Assembly: GCF_013256625.1 (NCBI RefSeq)
Contig: NZ_CP053908.1
Span: 4,402,001 to 4,466,000, forward strand
Length of the DNA: 64,000 nucleotides
Direction: 5' to 3'
Source of the DNA: Hymenobacter sp. BRD128
GTDB taxonomy: Bacteria; Bacteroidota; Bacteroidia; Cytophagales; Hymenobacteraceae
The notes under the pieces are model-generated. The model was given only the letters and a program-made list of their open reading frames with translations. It was not told the DNA's origin and did not search any database. The position numbers were made by a program, and so were the translations under genes. Numbering within the stretch: the first letter of the stretch is position 1; each line of letters opens with the position of its first letter. This document shows positions 24,177 through 33,609 of this stretch, one piece after another.

Positions 24177-24221
24177 ACCACAAAAAAAGCGTTCGGCACT
24201 GCCGAACGCTTTTTTTGTGGT
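24177..24221. terminator. Perfect palindromic terminator after yidC
   Basis: A 45-base structure with perfect 22-bp arms around a single C at 24199, reading AAAAAAAGCGTTCGGCA and its complement in the core. It has an A-run and a T-run on both sides. It shares the AAAGCGTTCGGC stem with the terminator at 14858-14927. It closes the yidC transcript. Confidence 0.9.
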
Positions 24222-24232
24222 TGCCGGAGAGG

Positions 24233-26016
24233 CTACGCCTTGCCGGGCTTCTTGCCCTGGGCCTCGCGCTCCTGGGCGGTTTTCATGGCCTCGGCTAGCC
24301 GGGCTTGGAAACCACCGGGCTTCTTGTCTTTGTTCTTCACCTTGTTGGCTTCGAGCTGAGCGCGAATCTTGGTGTCATCCACAAACGAGCGCGTGAGCGC
24401 CTGCTGGGCCAGGGTTACGACGTTGGAAACTAAGTAGTACCAGGTTAGGCCCGAGGCGAAGCTGTTCAGCACGAAGAAGAACACCAGCGGCATGAGGTAG
24501 CTGTAGAACTTCATCGGGCCCTGCATGGCGGCCGTGTTCATCTGGTTGCTCTGGTAGGTCATAAAGAGCGTCGAGATGGTCATCAGCACCGTGAACAGGC
24601 TGATGTGGTTGCCTAAGTACGGTAGCGTGAAGGGCAGCAGAATCGGGTTGTCGTAGGTGCTCAGGTCGTGGGCCCACAGGAAAGGCTGCTGGCGCAGCTC
24701 AATCGCGTTGGGGAAGAACTGGAACATGGCGAACAGAATCGGTAGCGTGAGCAGCGTGGGCACGCAGCCGCTGAGCGGCGACACCCCAAACTGCGTGTAC
24801 AGCTTCATGGTCTCCTGCTGGCTCTTCACCTGGTCATCCGGGAACTTGGCCTTAATCTCGTCGAGCTCCGGCTTCAGCACTTTCATGCGGGCTTGGCTCT
24901 CGTAGGTTTTATAGGTCAACGGCCACGTTACAAGCTTGATAAGCACCACCAGCAGTAGGATGATTACGCCGTAGGAACTGATGTATTGCTCCAGGAAGTG
25001 GAACACCGGCAGCACCACAAAGCGGTTTACCCAGCGGAACAGGCCCCAGCCCAGGTACACGTTGCGGTCAAAATTTGGCGCTACGTCCTTCAGCAAATTG
25101 AACTGGTTGGGGCCGAAAAAGAAGCGGTACTGGCCGCCGGCCGCGCTCGTCACGTCGGCCGCGGGCAGGGCTAGCGAGGTGCTCAGCGTCTTGATAAACG
25201 TGGAGTCGGCCAGGTTCACCGTCGAGTTGAAAGTGCCGCTGGCAAAAGGCTGCGAATCGGCGATGAAGCCGGCCACGAAGAAGTCGTGCTTGTCGGCCGA
25301 CCACTTGATAGGCGCCGTGATTTTCATTTCCTCGGGCTTCTCGCTAGCCTCGGCCAAGCTGCCCGGGTCGTCGCTGGCCAGGTAGTGGTTGATTGTCGAG
25401 TGGTTGCGGTTCTGCTTGAGGTCCTGCTCGGTCTGGCGCACGTTGTCCACGAAGCTGAACGTGAGCGGCTGCGTGGTGGCCACGCCACTGAGCTTGAGGT
25501 TATACTTCACCTCGTAGCCCGCCTTAGGCAGCGTGTAGGTCTGCGTCACGGTGCCGCCGCCCACCGGCGCGGTGAAGGCTAGCTGCTGGCCGCCATCGGC
25601 CGTGGCCGTGGGCGCGCCGGCCTGAAAATTGAGGCTGGCGAAGTCCACCGTTTGGCCACCGGTGGTGGTCAGCTTGGTGTTGTAGCGGGCGCTTTGGGCG
25701 TCAAACAAGTCGAGCGGCTTGCCGAAGAACGTCTTGTACTTGTTGAGGCGCACGGCCTGCACGCGGCCGCCCTGGGTCGAGAAGGTGAGCGTCAGCTCGG
25801 GGTTTTTGAGCTCGATGCTGCGCGCCGGGCCAGCGGCCGAGTCGAGCTTGGCCTCGGGGCTAGCGCGGGGGCGGGGCCGGCGGGCTTAGTCGTGGTGGCG
25901 GTGGTAGGGGCCTGGGCCTTGTTTTTCTCGGGTGCCACCTTGGGCGAGAAGAAAAACAGGTACACCAGGAGCAAGGCCGAAATTAGAAAAAGGCCAGTCG
26001 CTTGATTGCGGTCCAT
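24233..26016 (-). CDS. yidC: Membrane protein insertase YidC (frameshifted near its N-terminus)
   Basis: Inner-membrane insertase and chaperone. The N-terminal anchor MDRNQATGLFLISALLLVYLFFF with an Ala/Pro linker is in one frame (from ATG 26016). The periplasmic beta domain (ELTLTFSTQGGRVQAVRLNKYKTFFGKPLDLF) and the catalytic membrane core (SSYGVIILLLVVLIKLVTWPLTYKTYESQ, FGVSPLSGCVPTLLTLPILFAMF, SFASGLTWYYLVSNVVTLAQQ) are in the other. One missing C near 25867-25871 explains the break; restoring it gives about 594 residues, normal for the phylum. The protein is essential, so an assembly error is likely. The C-terminus is basic (KNKDKKPGG), as in ribosome-contacting forms. It is downstream of pyrG. 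Confidence 0.92.
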
Positions 26017-26080
26017 TTATAGTAAAAAAAATTCGAAAGGCAAAGGTACGGCGGGGCGGGGCAGGGGCGCCTAACAAAAA

Positions 26081-26183
26081 AGAACGTCCTGCCAAGCGCC
26101 GTAAAGCAGCTCGTTCGAAGCAGTAGGATTGCTATACCCTAGCGGCGCGAGCGAGCTGCTTTGCAGGCTTAGTATGACGTTCT
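26081..26183. repeat. Inverted repeat element of the GACCCTAGC family
   Basis: Outer arms begin AGAACGTC and end GACGTTCT, and inner arms AAAGCAGCTCG (26103-26113) and CGAGCTGCTTT (26152-26162) are perfect complements. The loop contains ACCCTAGCGGCGCG (26136-26149), shared with the elements at 19660-19755 and 53958-54132. It separates pyrG from yidC. Confidence 0.7.
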
Positions 26184-26204
26184 ATCGAAGTTTTTACTTG
26201 CGTA

Positions 26205-27857
26205 TTACAGCCCTTTCTTGCGCTGAATAGCGGCCTTCACAAAGCGCACGAACAGCGGGTGCGGGGTTTCGACGGTGCTCTTGAGCTCGGGGTGAAACTG
26301 GCCGGCCACAAACCACGGGTGCACCGTCTTGGGCAGCTCGATTACTTCTACCAGTCCGGTTTCGGGGTTGGTGCCCGAGAGGTGCAGGCCCGCGTCTTCA
26401 AACTGCTGGGCGTAGGCGCCATTAAATTCGTAGCGGTGGCGGTGGCGCTCGCTGATAATGTTGCGGCCGTAGGCTTTGGCCGCCCGCGAGCCGCGCTTAA
26501 GCTCGCAGGTGTAGGCGCCGAGGCGCATGGTGCCGCCCTTCTGGGTGATGTCTTTCTGGTCGGCCATGAGGGCAATTACCGGGTCGGACGTGAGCGGATT
26601 CATCTCGGTCGAATTGGCCTCGGGCAGGCCCAGCACGTGGCGGGCGTACTCCACCACCGCCACCTGCATACCCAGGCAAATGCCGAAGAATGGAATCCCG
26701 TTTTCGCGCACGTAGCGCACGGCGGCCACCTTGCCCTCGAAGCCGCGTTCGCCAAAGCCGGGCGCTACCAGCACGGCGTCCACGCCTTCGAGCTGCTGCA
26801 CCGCGTTTTCGGGCGTCAGAAACTCGCTCTGAATGGTGCGCACCCGCACCTTGCACTCATTGAAGGCGCCGGCGTGGATAAATGCTTCAATGATAGACTT
26901 ATACGCATCGGGTAGCTCCACGTACTTGCCTACCAGCGCAATGGTCACCTCTTCGGTCGGGTTCTTGAGGCGACCCAAAAACTCCTTCCACTCTTCCAGG
27001 TCGGGGGTGTGGCCGCCTTGCAGGCGCAGCTTGGCAATAACGCGGGCATCGAGCTCTTCCTTGAGCATGAGCAGCGGCACCGAGTAGATACTGTCGGCGT
27101 CGAGGCTCTCGATAACGGAATTGATTTTGACGTTGCAAAACAGCGCAATCTTGCGCCGCATCTCGGCCGGAATCGGGTGCTCGGAGCGGCACACCAGGAT
27201 GTCGGGCTGCAGGCCCGCCTCGCGCAGGTCGCGCACCGAGTGCTGGGTGGGCTTGGTTTTCAGTTCGCCGGCCGCCGCCAGGTAGGGCAGCAGCGTGAGG
27301 TGAATCACGAGCGAGTCGTGGGGCGGCAGCTCCCAGCGCAGCTGGCGCACGGCCTCCACGAAGGGCAGGCTCTCAATGTCGCCGATGCAGCCCCCGATTT
27401 CGGTAATTACTACGTCAAATTCGCCGCCCTGGCCCAGCAGCAGCATCCGGCGCTTTATCTCGTCGGTGATGTGGGGCACTACCTGCACGGTCTTACCCAA
27501 GAAAGCCCCTTCGCGCTCGCGCCGAATCACGGTGTCGTAGATGCGGCCGGTGGTCACGTTGTTGGCCTGCGAGGTGGGCGTATTCAGGAAGCGCTCGTAG
27601 TGGCCCAGGTCGAGGTCGGTTTCGGCCCCGTCGTCGGTCACGTAGCACTCGCCATGCTCGTAGGGGTTGAGCGTGCCCGGGTCGATGTTGATATAAGGGT
27701 CGAACTTCTGGATAGTGACTCGAAAGCCTCTGGCTTGCAAGAGCTTAGCCAGGGAGGCGGAAATAATTCCTTTTCCGAGTGAGGAAGTGACGCCGCCGGT
27801 GACGAAGATATACTTCGCGGCCGACGCTGTGGGGGAGGGGGTGGAGCGTTCAGGCAT
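26205..27857 (-). CDS. pyrG: CTP synthase
   Basis: A 550-residue cytoplasmic enzyme that aminates UTP to CTP with glutamine and ATP. The synthetase domain begins KYIFVTGGVTSSLGKGI, with the MCK-like region IDPGTLNPYEHGECYVTDDGAETDLDLGHYERF and SGIP-type contacts. The C-terminal glutamine amidotransferase shows the nucleophile in FFGICLGMQVAV and the His/Glu pair in GQFHPELKS. Length and both domains are complete. ATG at 27857 is used over an upstream TTG. It is followed after a repeat element by yidC. Confidence 0.97.
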   Translation of the reverse strand: MPERSTPSPTASAAKYIFVTGGVTSSLGKGIISASLAKLLQARGFRVTIQKFDPYINIDPGTLNPYEHGECYVTDDGAETDLDLGHYERFLNTPTSQANNVTTGRIYDTVIRREREGAFLGKTVQVVPHITDEIKRRMLLLGQGGEFDVVITEIGGCIGDIESLPFVEAVRQLRWELPPHDSLVIHLTLLPYLAAAGELKTKPTQHSVRDLREAGLQPDILVCRSEHPIPAEMRRKIALFCNVKINSVIESLDADSIYSVPLLMLKEELDARVIAKLRLQGGHTPDLEEWKEFLGRLKNPTEEVTIALVGKYVELPDAYKSIIEAFIHAGAFNECKVRVRTIQSEFLTPENAVQQLEGVDAVLVAPGFGERGFEGKVAAVRYVRENGIPFFGICLGMQVAVVEYARHVLGLPEANSTEMNPLTSDPVIALMADQKDITQKGGTMRLGAYTCELKRGSRAAKAYGRNIISERHRHRYEFNGAYAQQFEDAGLHLSGTNPETGLVEVIELPKTVHPWFVAGQFHPELKSTVETPHPLFVRFVKAAIQRKKGL

Positions 27858-27932
27858 GACGGGGGACAAAGTTACGGCGTAGCACCCCGGCAGCGGCTAT
27901 GCCTGGCTAGCGGAGCCCCGGCCAGCCGGGCT

Positions 27933-27980
27933 ATTTTTGCCTTACCCGCCCTGGTGCCAAGGCTAGCCGGGGTAAGGCAA
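27933..27980 (+). promoter_or_regulatory. Candidate -7 element and leader hairpin before beta-helix gene
   Basis: TATTTTTG at 27933-27940 matches TAnnTTTG. Overlapping it, TTGCCTTACCC at 27938-27948 pairs perfectly with GGGTAAGGCAA at 27970-27980, only four bases before the ATG. The stem could influence translation initiation. Confidence 0.4.
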
Positions 27981-27984
27981 CCCC

Positions 27985-29853
27985 ATGAAAAAACACGCTG
28001 CAAAAGTGCCCCGCCCTGGCTGCTGGCTAGCCTGCCACACGCTGCTGGGCAGCCTGCTGGTGCTGCTGGCCAGCGGCCTGGCGCACGGCCAGGCCGCTGC
28101 TACCGTGCTGCGCAAGGACCTGAAAAAAGATTTTGGGGCCGTGGGCGACGGCCGCACCAACGACCACGCGGCCTTCCGCAAGGCGGCCGATTTTTTTAAT
28201 CAGCGGGCGCAAACGCCGGCCGGCGCTGGCCGCGCCGTGCTCACCATTCCGAAGGGCACCTACCTGGTGGGCCAGCCGGAGGCTGCGGGCCAACGCACCG
28301 ACCTGCTGCACTTCGTCAATTGCCGCAACCTGTCGATTGAGGGGGCCGATAGCGCTACCACCGAGATTCGGTATGCCGATAGCCTGCGCTACGGGGCGTT
28401 TGACCCAATTACCAAAAAGCCCTACGAGGCCCCCACGGCCTATTTTGTTGACGCCAGCTATGCGGCTAGCCTCGGCTCGTTTCTGGTGCTGCAGGGCTGC
28501 GACAATGTGGAAGTAACCAGCTTGGCTGTGAATGGCAATAGCGGCAAGCTGCGGGTGGGCGGGCACTGGGGCGACACGGGTATTCAGCTCGGGGCCGACG
28601 GCGTGTTTATCAACGGCTCGCGCCATATTACCCTGCGCCGGCTAGCCCTGCACCACTTCGGCCGCGATGGCATTCAGGTGCTCAACCACCTGGCCACGAG
28701 CCTGGATAGCCCGGCGCTGGAAGACATTCTGCTCGAAAACTCTACCTTCGACTACAACGGCCGCCAGGGCCTGTCGCTGACAAGCGTCAACGGTTTTCGG
28801 GCCGTTAACTGCAGCTTTAGCCATACCGGCCGGGTGCCGATTCCGGCCCTGGGCCGCCCGCTCTACTCTAATCCCGGTGCGGGCGTCGATGTGGAGCCCG
28901 AAGGCGGCTACGTGACCAATGTGCGCCTCGAGCGCTGCCGCCTGGTCGATAATGCCGGCCAAGGGCTCGTGTCGGACCGCTACGGCGATGGCCCCCCCAC
29001 TGCCAAGCATATCGTGCTAAGCAACTGCCTTTTGTGGGGCCTCACCAACTGGTCGGTCTGGGTGCGGCAAACGGATTTTTTGTTTCAAAACTGCCGCATT
29101 TACGGCGCGTTCATAACCGGCTGTGGCCTTGCGGCTTACCCTACCCGGTTTGTGGGCTGCACCTTCGAGGACCGGCCCTACCGCGGCCAGCCCGCCTACG
29201 GGCAGTTTCTGCTCTTCTCGCTGCAGGAAGCGCGGGCCATGAGCTTCACCAATTGCCGCTTTGTGGGCACGCGCCACAACCTGCTGCTGGCCGTGCCGGC
29301 CGCGCCCGACTCGGCCAGCCGGTTTCAGTTGCGCAACTGCACCTTTGAGCTCAGCAGGGCCGACCCACCGCTCGGGGCCCCCGACCTGCTAGCCGGGGCA
29401 GTATTGGCGGGCGAAATCACGTTTACAAACAATGCGCCCCGCGCCGAAGCGCCCCCGAGAACTATTACCCTTGGCACGGCCGGCCTGGCCACCTCGGTAG
29501 TCCTCCAGGCTGGTAGCCGGCTGCGGCTAGGGGCGGGCGGCAGCCGCTACGTGCTGCCAGCCGGGCTCCAAAGCCGGCCTGGGGCCAGTATTGTGGTTGA
29601 AGCAGCTAATGAACTGGTCCTGGCAGCGCAGGCTGGCCAGACGCCTACGCTCTATATCGGCCCCGGCTCACGAATAGTGGTGCGAAAAGGCGGGCTGCTC
29701 GAATTGCAGCCGCATACCAGGCTGGTGCTCGCCGGGGAGCTGGTGGTGGAAGAGGGCGCCCGATTTTACCAAGACCCGCTAGCCCAGACCCAGCTAGTGG
29801 GCCGGGGCCGCCTGCGGGTGGCCGCCAACGCCAGCAGGCAGCGCCCCAACTGA
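27985..29853 (+). CDS. Secreted right-handed beta-helix protein (pectate-lyase-superfamily fold)
   Basis: A 622-residue exported protein with an N-terminal signal peptide ending at GLAHG. It then has the pectate-lyase-superfamily entry motif KDFGAVGDGRTNDHAAFRKA, and a long right-handed beta-helix built of short repeats (ENSTFDYNGRQGLSL, ERCRLVDNAGQGLVS, SNCLLWGLTNWSVWV, QNCRIYGAFITGCGL). The tail after residue ~480 is also beta-rich. It resembles glycan-binding or lyase proteins, but catalytic residues cannot be assigned. No sorting domain of the type IX kind is visible. It precedes a GH5 glycanase gene on the same strand, consistent with polysaccharide use. Confidence 0.8.
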   Translation: MKKHAAKVPRPGCWLACHTLLGSLLVLLASGLAHGQAAATVLRKDLKKDFGAVGDGRTNDHAAFRKAADFFNQRAQTPAGAGRAVLTIPKGTYLVGQPEAAGQRTDLLHFVNCRNLSIEGADSATTEIRYADSLRYGAFDPITKKPYEAPTAYFVDASYAASLGSFLVLQGCDNVEVTSLAVNGNSGKLRVGGHWGDTGIQLGADGVFINGSRHITLRRLALHHFGRDGIQVLNHLATSLDSPALEDILLENSTFDYNGRQGLSLTSVNGFRAVNCSFSHTGRVPIPALGRPLYSNPGAGVDVEPEGGYVTNVRLERCRLVDNAGQGLVSDRYGDGPPTAKHIVLSNCLLWGLTNWSVWVRQTDFLFQNCRIYGAFITGCGLAAYPTRFVGCTFEDRPYRGQPAYGQFLLFSLQEARAMSFTNCRFVGTRHNLLLAVPAAPDSASRFQLRNCTFELSRADPPLGAPDLLAGAVLAGEITFTNNAPRAEAPPRTITLGTAGLATSVVLQAGSRLRLGAGGSRYVLPAGLQSRPGASIVVEAANELVLAAQAGQTPTLYIGPGSRIVVRKGGLLELQPHTRLVLAGELVVEEGARFYQDPLAQTQLVGRGRLRVAANASRQRPN

Positions 29854-30031
29854 GTTAAAAAATACCCCCAATGGCAAGGCAATTGCCTAAAAATGAGGGT
29901 GAAGGCCAAGTGTAAAAATATTTTACAGCCCGCGCTAGGGGTAAAGGGGGTTGAGGGTGTAGTATAGGTGGCCGGCCCTGCAAACGTTTGTGGGCCGGCT
30001 GCTCCTTTTCCACCTTCTTTTCCCACCCATT

Positions 30032-32080
30032 ATGCCCAATTTTATTGGCCGCGCCGCTGGGCGCGCGCTGGCTCAGCGTGTGCTGGCCGGCCTTACCCTC
30101 TTAGTAGCTAGCCTCGGCTGGCACCTGACCCTGGCCCAGAGCTTTTTGCAAGCCAGCGGTCCCAAAATCATCAACGCCAGCAGCCAGGAAGTCATCCTGA
30201 AAGGCGTGAACCTCGGCGGCTGGCAAATTCAGGAAGGGTACATGATGAAGCCCGGCTACGGTGCCACGCAGGGCGCCACCAAGAACTATCTTTTCAGCCA
30301 GGGCCAAAGCGACGCGCAGGTAGAGAGCTTTTACCAGCAGTGGCGCGATAACTTCTTCACCAAGGCCGACATCGACTACCTCAAAGACAAGGGCTTCAAC
30401 TGCGTGCGGCTGCCCTTGCACTACGAGCTGTTTCTGACGGCTAGCCAACGGGCGGTGCGCACCGGCGTGAGCAAGGGCACGACTTCCTACGGCACGTACT
30501 TCGGCAATTTGTCGGGCTGGTACACTAATAATCAGCTATTTACTGACCCTAGTACCATTGAGGGTTTTCGGCTCATCGACGAGGTACTGAGCTGGTGCGG
30601 GGCCAATGGCATGTACGTGGTGCTTGACCTGCACGCTGCGCCGGGCGCCCAGGGCAGCGACATGACGCCGCCCGATGCGCTGGTGCAGGGCGGCAACGAC
30701 TTCTGGAACAACCAACTCAACCAGGACGTCACCAACCGCCTGTGGCAGACCATCTCGAACCGCTACAAGGGCGACCCGCGCGTGGCCATGTACGACGTAA
30801 TCAACGAGCCCAACAACATCCCCAACACGTCGACCCAGAACGGCAACCAGCGCCTGCACGACGTGCTGCAGCGCCTCATTAATACCATTCGGGCCAATAG
30901 CGATAATCACCTTATCTTGTTGGAGGGCAATGGATTCGGTAATGATTTTAACTACATGGAGAAGCGTACCTTCAGCAACACGGCCAACCTGGTGTACAAC
31001 TCGCACCGCTACAGCGGCACCGGCTACGAGATTGACAACAACCCCACCTCGGTGGATGGCAATAACCCTAACAGCCTGCGCCTTATCGGCAACCTCACGC
31101 GCTTTCGCTCCGACAACAACGTGCCCATCTGGGTGGGCGAAACCGGCGAAAACTCGGCCCAGTGGATGCAGGATGCCGCCGACGGCCTCAACAGCGTGGG
31201 CATCGGCTACTGCCACTGGACGTACAAGCGCTTTGATAGCGGCTCAAACGCGGCTCTGTTTCACATCAACCCGCCGTACCTCCTAGACGGTGCGGGCAAC
31301 ATCCCGGCCGTGCTCCAGAATATCAAGTTTGCCAATTGCGTGTCGAATACCAGCACCCTAAACGCTGTGGCGCCCAACCCCGGCGGCACGGTGCGCAATA
31401 CCCGCGCGCCCATCGGCAAAATCATTACCCTCAAAGCAGTAAGCAACGGCAAGTACGTATCGGGCGAAAACGGCACGCAGGCCATGACCTGCACCCGCGC
31501 CACGGCCGGCACCTGGGAACAGTTTTCGGTGCTCGACGCCGGCAACGGTAAGGTGTACCTGCGCGCCATGAATATGTATGTGTCGAGCGAAAACGGCACC
31601 CAGGCCATCACCGCCAACCGCAGCAGCGCCGGCTGGTGGGAGGCATTCGACTGGATTGTGAATGCCGACGGCACCATCAGCCTGGGCGGCTACAACGGCC
31701 GCTACATCTCCAGCGAAAACGGCAGCCAGGCCATGACCTGCACCCGCATGACCATCTCGGGCTGGGAGGCCTTCAGCTATACGGTAGTGGGCACCGCCCG
31801 CGAGGCGAGCACCCTGGCCGCCACCGGCGCCGCCAACCAAGCCGACTTCACCGCCTATCCCAACCCCGTAGTAGGCCTGCTCACGTATTCGCTGCCCAGC
31901 GGCACCACGGCGCACACGCTCACCATTGCCGACGCCACGGGCCGCACGGTGCTCACGCGCAGCTACGGCAACACCGGCGCGCAGAATGTGTTCGACGCCT
32001 CGGGGCTAGCCCGCGGCCTCTACGTGGTGCGCCTCACGGGAGCTGATTTCACGCAGTCGTTCAAGGTGGCCAAAGAATAG
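30032..32080 (+). CDS. Secreted GH5-type glycanase with fascin-like module and T9SS tail
   Basis: A 682-residue exported glycoside hydrolase. After the signal peptide (AGLTLLVASLGWHLTLAQ) comes a TIM-barrel like family 5 cellulase/exo-glucanase. The acid/base is E259 (YDVINEPNN) and the nucleophile E370 (IWVGETGEN). A beta-trefoil, fascin-like module follows at roughly residues 463-590 with three repeats of the form G-x-YVSxENGTQAMTC-x-R. The last ~75 residues are a type IX sorting domain (FTAYPNPVVGLLTYSLP and SGLARGLYVVRL). The substrate is probably a beta-glucan. ATG at 30032 starts the signal peptide. Confidence 0.9.
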   Translation: MPNFIGRAAGRALAQRVLAGLTLLVASLGWHLTLAQSFLQASGPKIINASSQEVILKGVNLGGWQIQEGYMMKPGYGATQGATKNYLFSQGQSDAQVESFYQQWRDNFFTKADIDYLKDKGFNCVRLPLHYELFLTASQRAVRTGVSKGTTSYGTYFGNLSGWYTNNQLFTDPSTIEGFRLIDEVLSWCGANGMYVVLDLHAAPGAQGSDMTPPDALVQGGNDFWNNQLNQDVTNRLWQTISNRYKGDPRVAMYDVINEPNNIPNTSTQNGNQRLHDVLQRLINTIRANSDNHLILLEGNGFGNDFNYMEKRTFSNTANLVYNSHRYSGTGYEIDNNPTSVDGNNPNSLRLIGNLTRFRSDNNVPIWVGETGENSAQWMQDAADGLNSVGIGYCHWTYKRFDSGSNAALFHINPPYLLDGAGNIPAVLQNIKFANCVSNTSTLNAVAPNPGGTVRNTRAPIGKIITLKAVSNGKYVSGENGTQAMTCTRATAGTWEQFSVLDAGNGKVYLRAMNMYVSSENGTQAITANRSSAGWWEAFDWIVNADGTISLGGYNGRYISSENGSQAMTCTRMTISGWEAFSYTVVGTAREASTLAATGAANQADFTAYPNPVVGLLTYSLPSGTTAHTLTIADATGRTVLTRSYGNTGAQNVFDASGLARGLYVVRLTGADFTQSFKVAKE

Positions 32081-32101
32081 GCCGCCGCGCTAAAAATCAC
32101 A

Positions 32102-32125
32102 CCCGTCCGGCGTCAGCAGGACGGG
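32102..32125. terminator. Hairpin between convergent glycanase and ilvA genes
   Basis: CCCGTCC at 32102-32108 pairs with GGACGGG at 32119-32125. It lies between convergent genes but lacks T-runs, so terminator function is tentative. Confidence 0.35.
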
Positions 32126-32157
32126 CAGTGGTTGGGGCTAAACGCAAGAATCTTTGG

Positions 32158-33432
32158 CTACACCAGCAAGCTCAGAAAATCCTGTTGCTCATTCAAATAC
32201 TCAAAGCCAAAACCCTCGGCCGTCATGCGCGCCATAATACCGGCCTCATCGCCGCGCTGCCGCACTTCCACGCCGATGAAAACGGGGCCTTTCTCCTTGT
32301 TGTTTTTCTTGATGTACTGAAACTGGATGATGTCTTCGCCCTCGGCCAGCACGTTGTTTACGAAGCGCCGCAGCGCGCCGGGCGCCTGGTTGAAGCGCAC
32401 CATAAAGTAGTGCTTGAGGCCCTGGTGGCGCTGGGCGCGCTCCTTAATGTCCTCCATGCGGGTGATGTCGTTGTTGGAGCCGCTGACCACGCACACCACC
32501 GTTTTGCCGCGTATCTGGTCGGCGTAGGCGTGCAGCGCCGAGATGGCTAGGGTGCCCGCGGGCTCCAGCACCATGCCTTCCTCGTTGTACATCTTCAGCA
32601 GGTCTTCGCACACCTGGCCTTCGGGCACGAGGTGCACCTCGTCGAGCAGGGCCTGGCAAATCTCAAACGTGAGCTCGCCGGGGCATTTCACGGCCGCGCC
32701 ATCCACAAAAGTGTCGAGGCTAGCCAGCGCCTGCCGCTGCCCGGCCGCCAGGGCGTCGTGCATGCTGGGTGCTCCTAGCGGCTGCACGCCGATGAGCCTG
32801 GTGTGCGGGCTCAGCTGCCGAAATACGCTGGCTAGCCCCGATGCCAGCCCGCCGCCGCCGATGGGCATAAAGCAAAAGTCAAGCGGTGTGTCATGGGCCG
32901 CTTTCAGGATTTCGAGCCCCACGGTGGCCTGGCCTTCCACAATCGCTAGGTCATCAAATGGGTGTACAAACGTGCTACCGCGCTCGTCGCAAAAGGCCTG
33001 CGCCGCGTGGTAGCAGTCGTCGAACGTGCGGCCCGTGAGGTGCACTGTTACCATATCTTTGCCGAAGAGGCGCACCTTGTCCACCTTTTGGGCGGGCGTT
33101 TGGGCAGGCATAAAGATGTCGCATTTCAGGCCCAAAAGCTGGCAGGCGTAGGCCACCCCCTGGGCGTGGTTGCCGGCGCTGGCGCACACTATCTGGCAGG
33201 CCGGCACGGTGGTGGGTAGCGTGGCAATCTTGTTATAAGCCCCCCGGATTTTATACGAGCGCACCACCTGCAAGTCCTCGCGCTTAAGCAGCACGGTGGC
33301 GTCGTAGCGACGCGAGAGCCCCAGGTTTTGCATCAGGGGCGTCTTGGTAATCACACCTTTGAGGCGGCGCGCGGCGGCTTCGACGTTTTCCAGGGTGACG
33401 GCCGCGGCCGCCGGGGCTTCTAGGTCGGGCAT
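32158..33432 (-). CDS. ilvA: Threonine ammonia-lyase (threonine deaminase)
   Basis: A 424-residue PLP enzyme that converts threonine to 2-oxobutanoate, the entry to isoleucine. The PLP lysine is in REDLQVVRSYKIRGAYNKI, ASAGNHAQGVAYA binds the phosphate side, and the glycine loop GGGGLASG lies further on. A single ACT-like regulatory domain follows at the C-terminus (KHYFMVRFNQAPGALRRFVNNVL). This is the short form with one regulatory domain. ATG at 33432 is used. It is the last gene of the ilv run on the minus strand and is separated from ilvC by a large inverted repeat. Confidence 0.95.
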   Translation of the reverse strand: MPDLEAPAAAAVTLENVEAAARRLKGVITKTPLMQNLGLSRRYDATVLLKREDLQVVRSYKIRGAYNKIATLPTTVPACQIVCASAGNHAQGVAYACQLLGLKCDIFMPAQTPAQKVDKVRLFGKDMVTVHLTGRTFDDCYHAAQAFCDERGSTFVHPFDDLAIVEGQATVGLEILKAAHDTPLDFCFMPIGGGGLASGLASVFRQLSPHTRLIGVQPLGAPSMHDALAAGQRQALASLDTFVDGAAVKCPGELTFEICQALLDEVHLVPEGQVCEDLLKMYNEEGMVLEPAGTLAISALHAYADQIRGKTVVCVVSGSNNDITRMEDIKERAQRHQGLKHYFMVRFNQAPGALRRFVNNVLAEGEDIIQFQYIKKNNKEKGPVFIGVEVRQRGDEAGIMARMTAEGFGFEYLNEQQDFLSLLV

Positions 33433-33456
33433 GGGAGTAGGAGGTATTGCGCAGCC

Positions 33457-33592
33457 GTAGCGCCTCACCCCCGACCCCCTCCCCGAAAAGGAGCGGGGGA
33501 GCCAGCCGATAAAGGGACGAGAGCTAACGACTAATGTTAGGGCTAGTCCCTGCTATCCTTTTCGGAGAGGGGGCCAGGGGGTGAGGCGCTAC
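33457..33592. repeat. Inverted repeat between ilvC and ilvA
   Basis: GTAGCGCCTCACCCCC at 33457-33472 is mirrored by GGGGGTGAGGCGCTAC at 33577-33592, and the arms continue imperfectly to AAAAGGA. It fills the spacer between ilvC and ilvA. The theme CCTCACCCCC...CCCCTC...CGAAAAGGAG recurs widely in bacterial intergenic repeats. Confidence 0.75.
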
Positions 33593-33609
33593 GCTGAGCA
33601 GTTTAAAAA

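Noticed and set aside
30536..31216. Minus-strand open frame of 226 codons inside the glycanase gene
   Set aside because: Antisense to catalytic GH5 sequence, with no homology that I can see and no start context.
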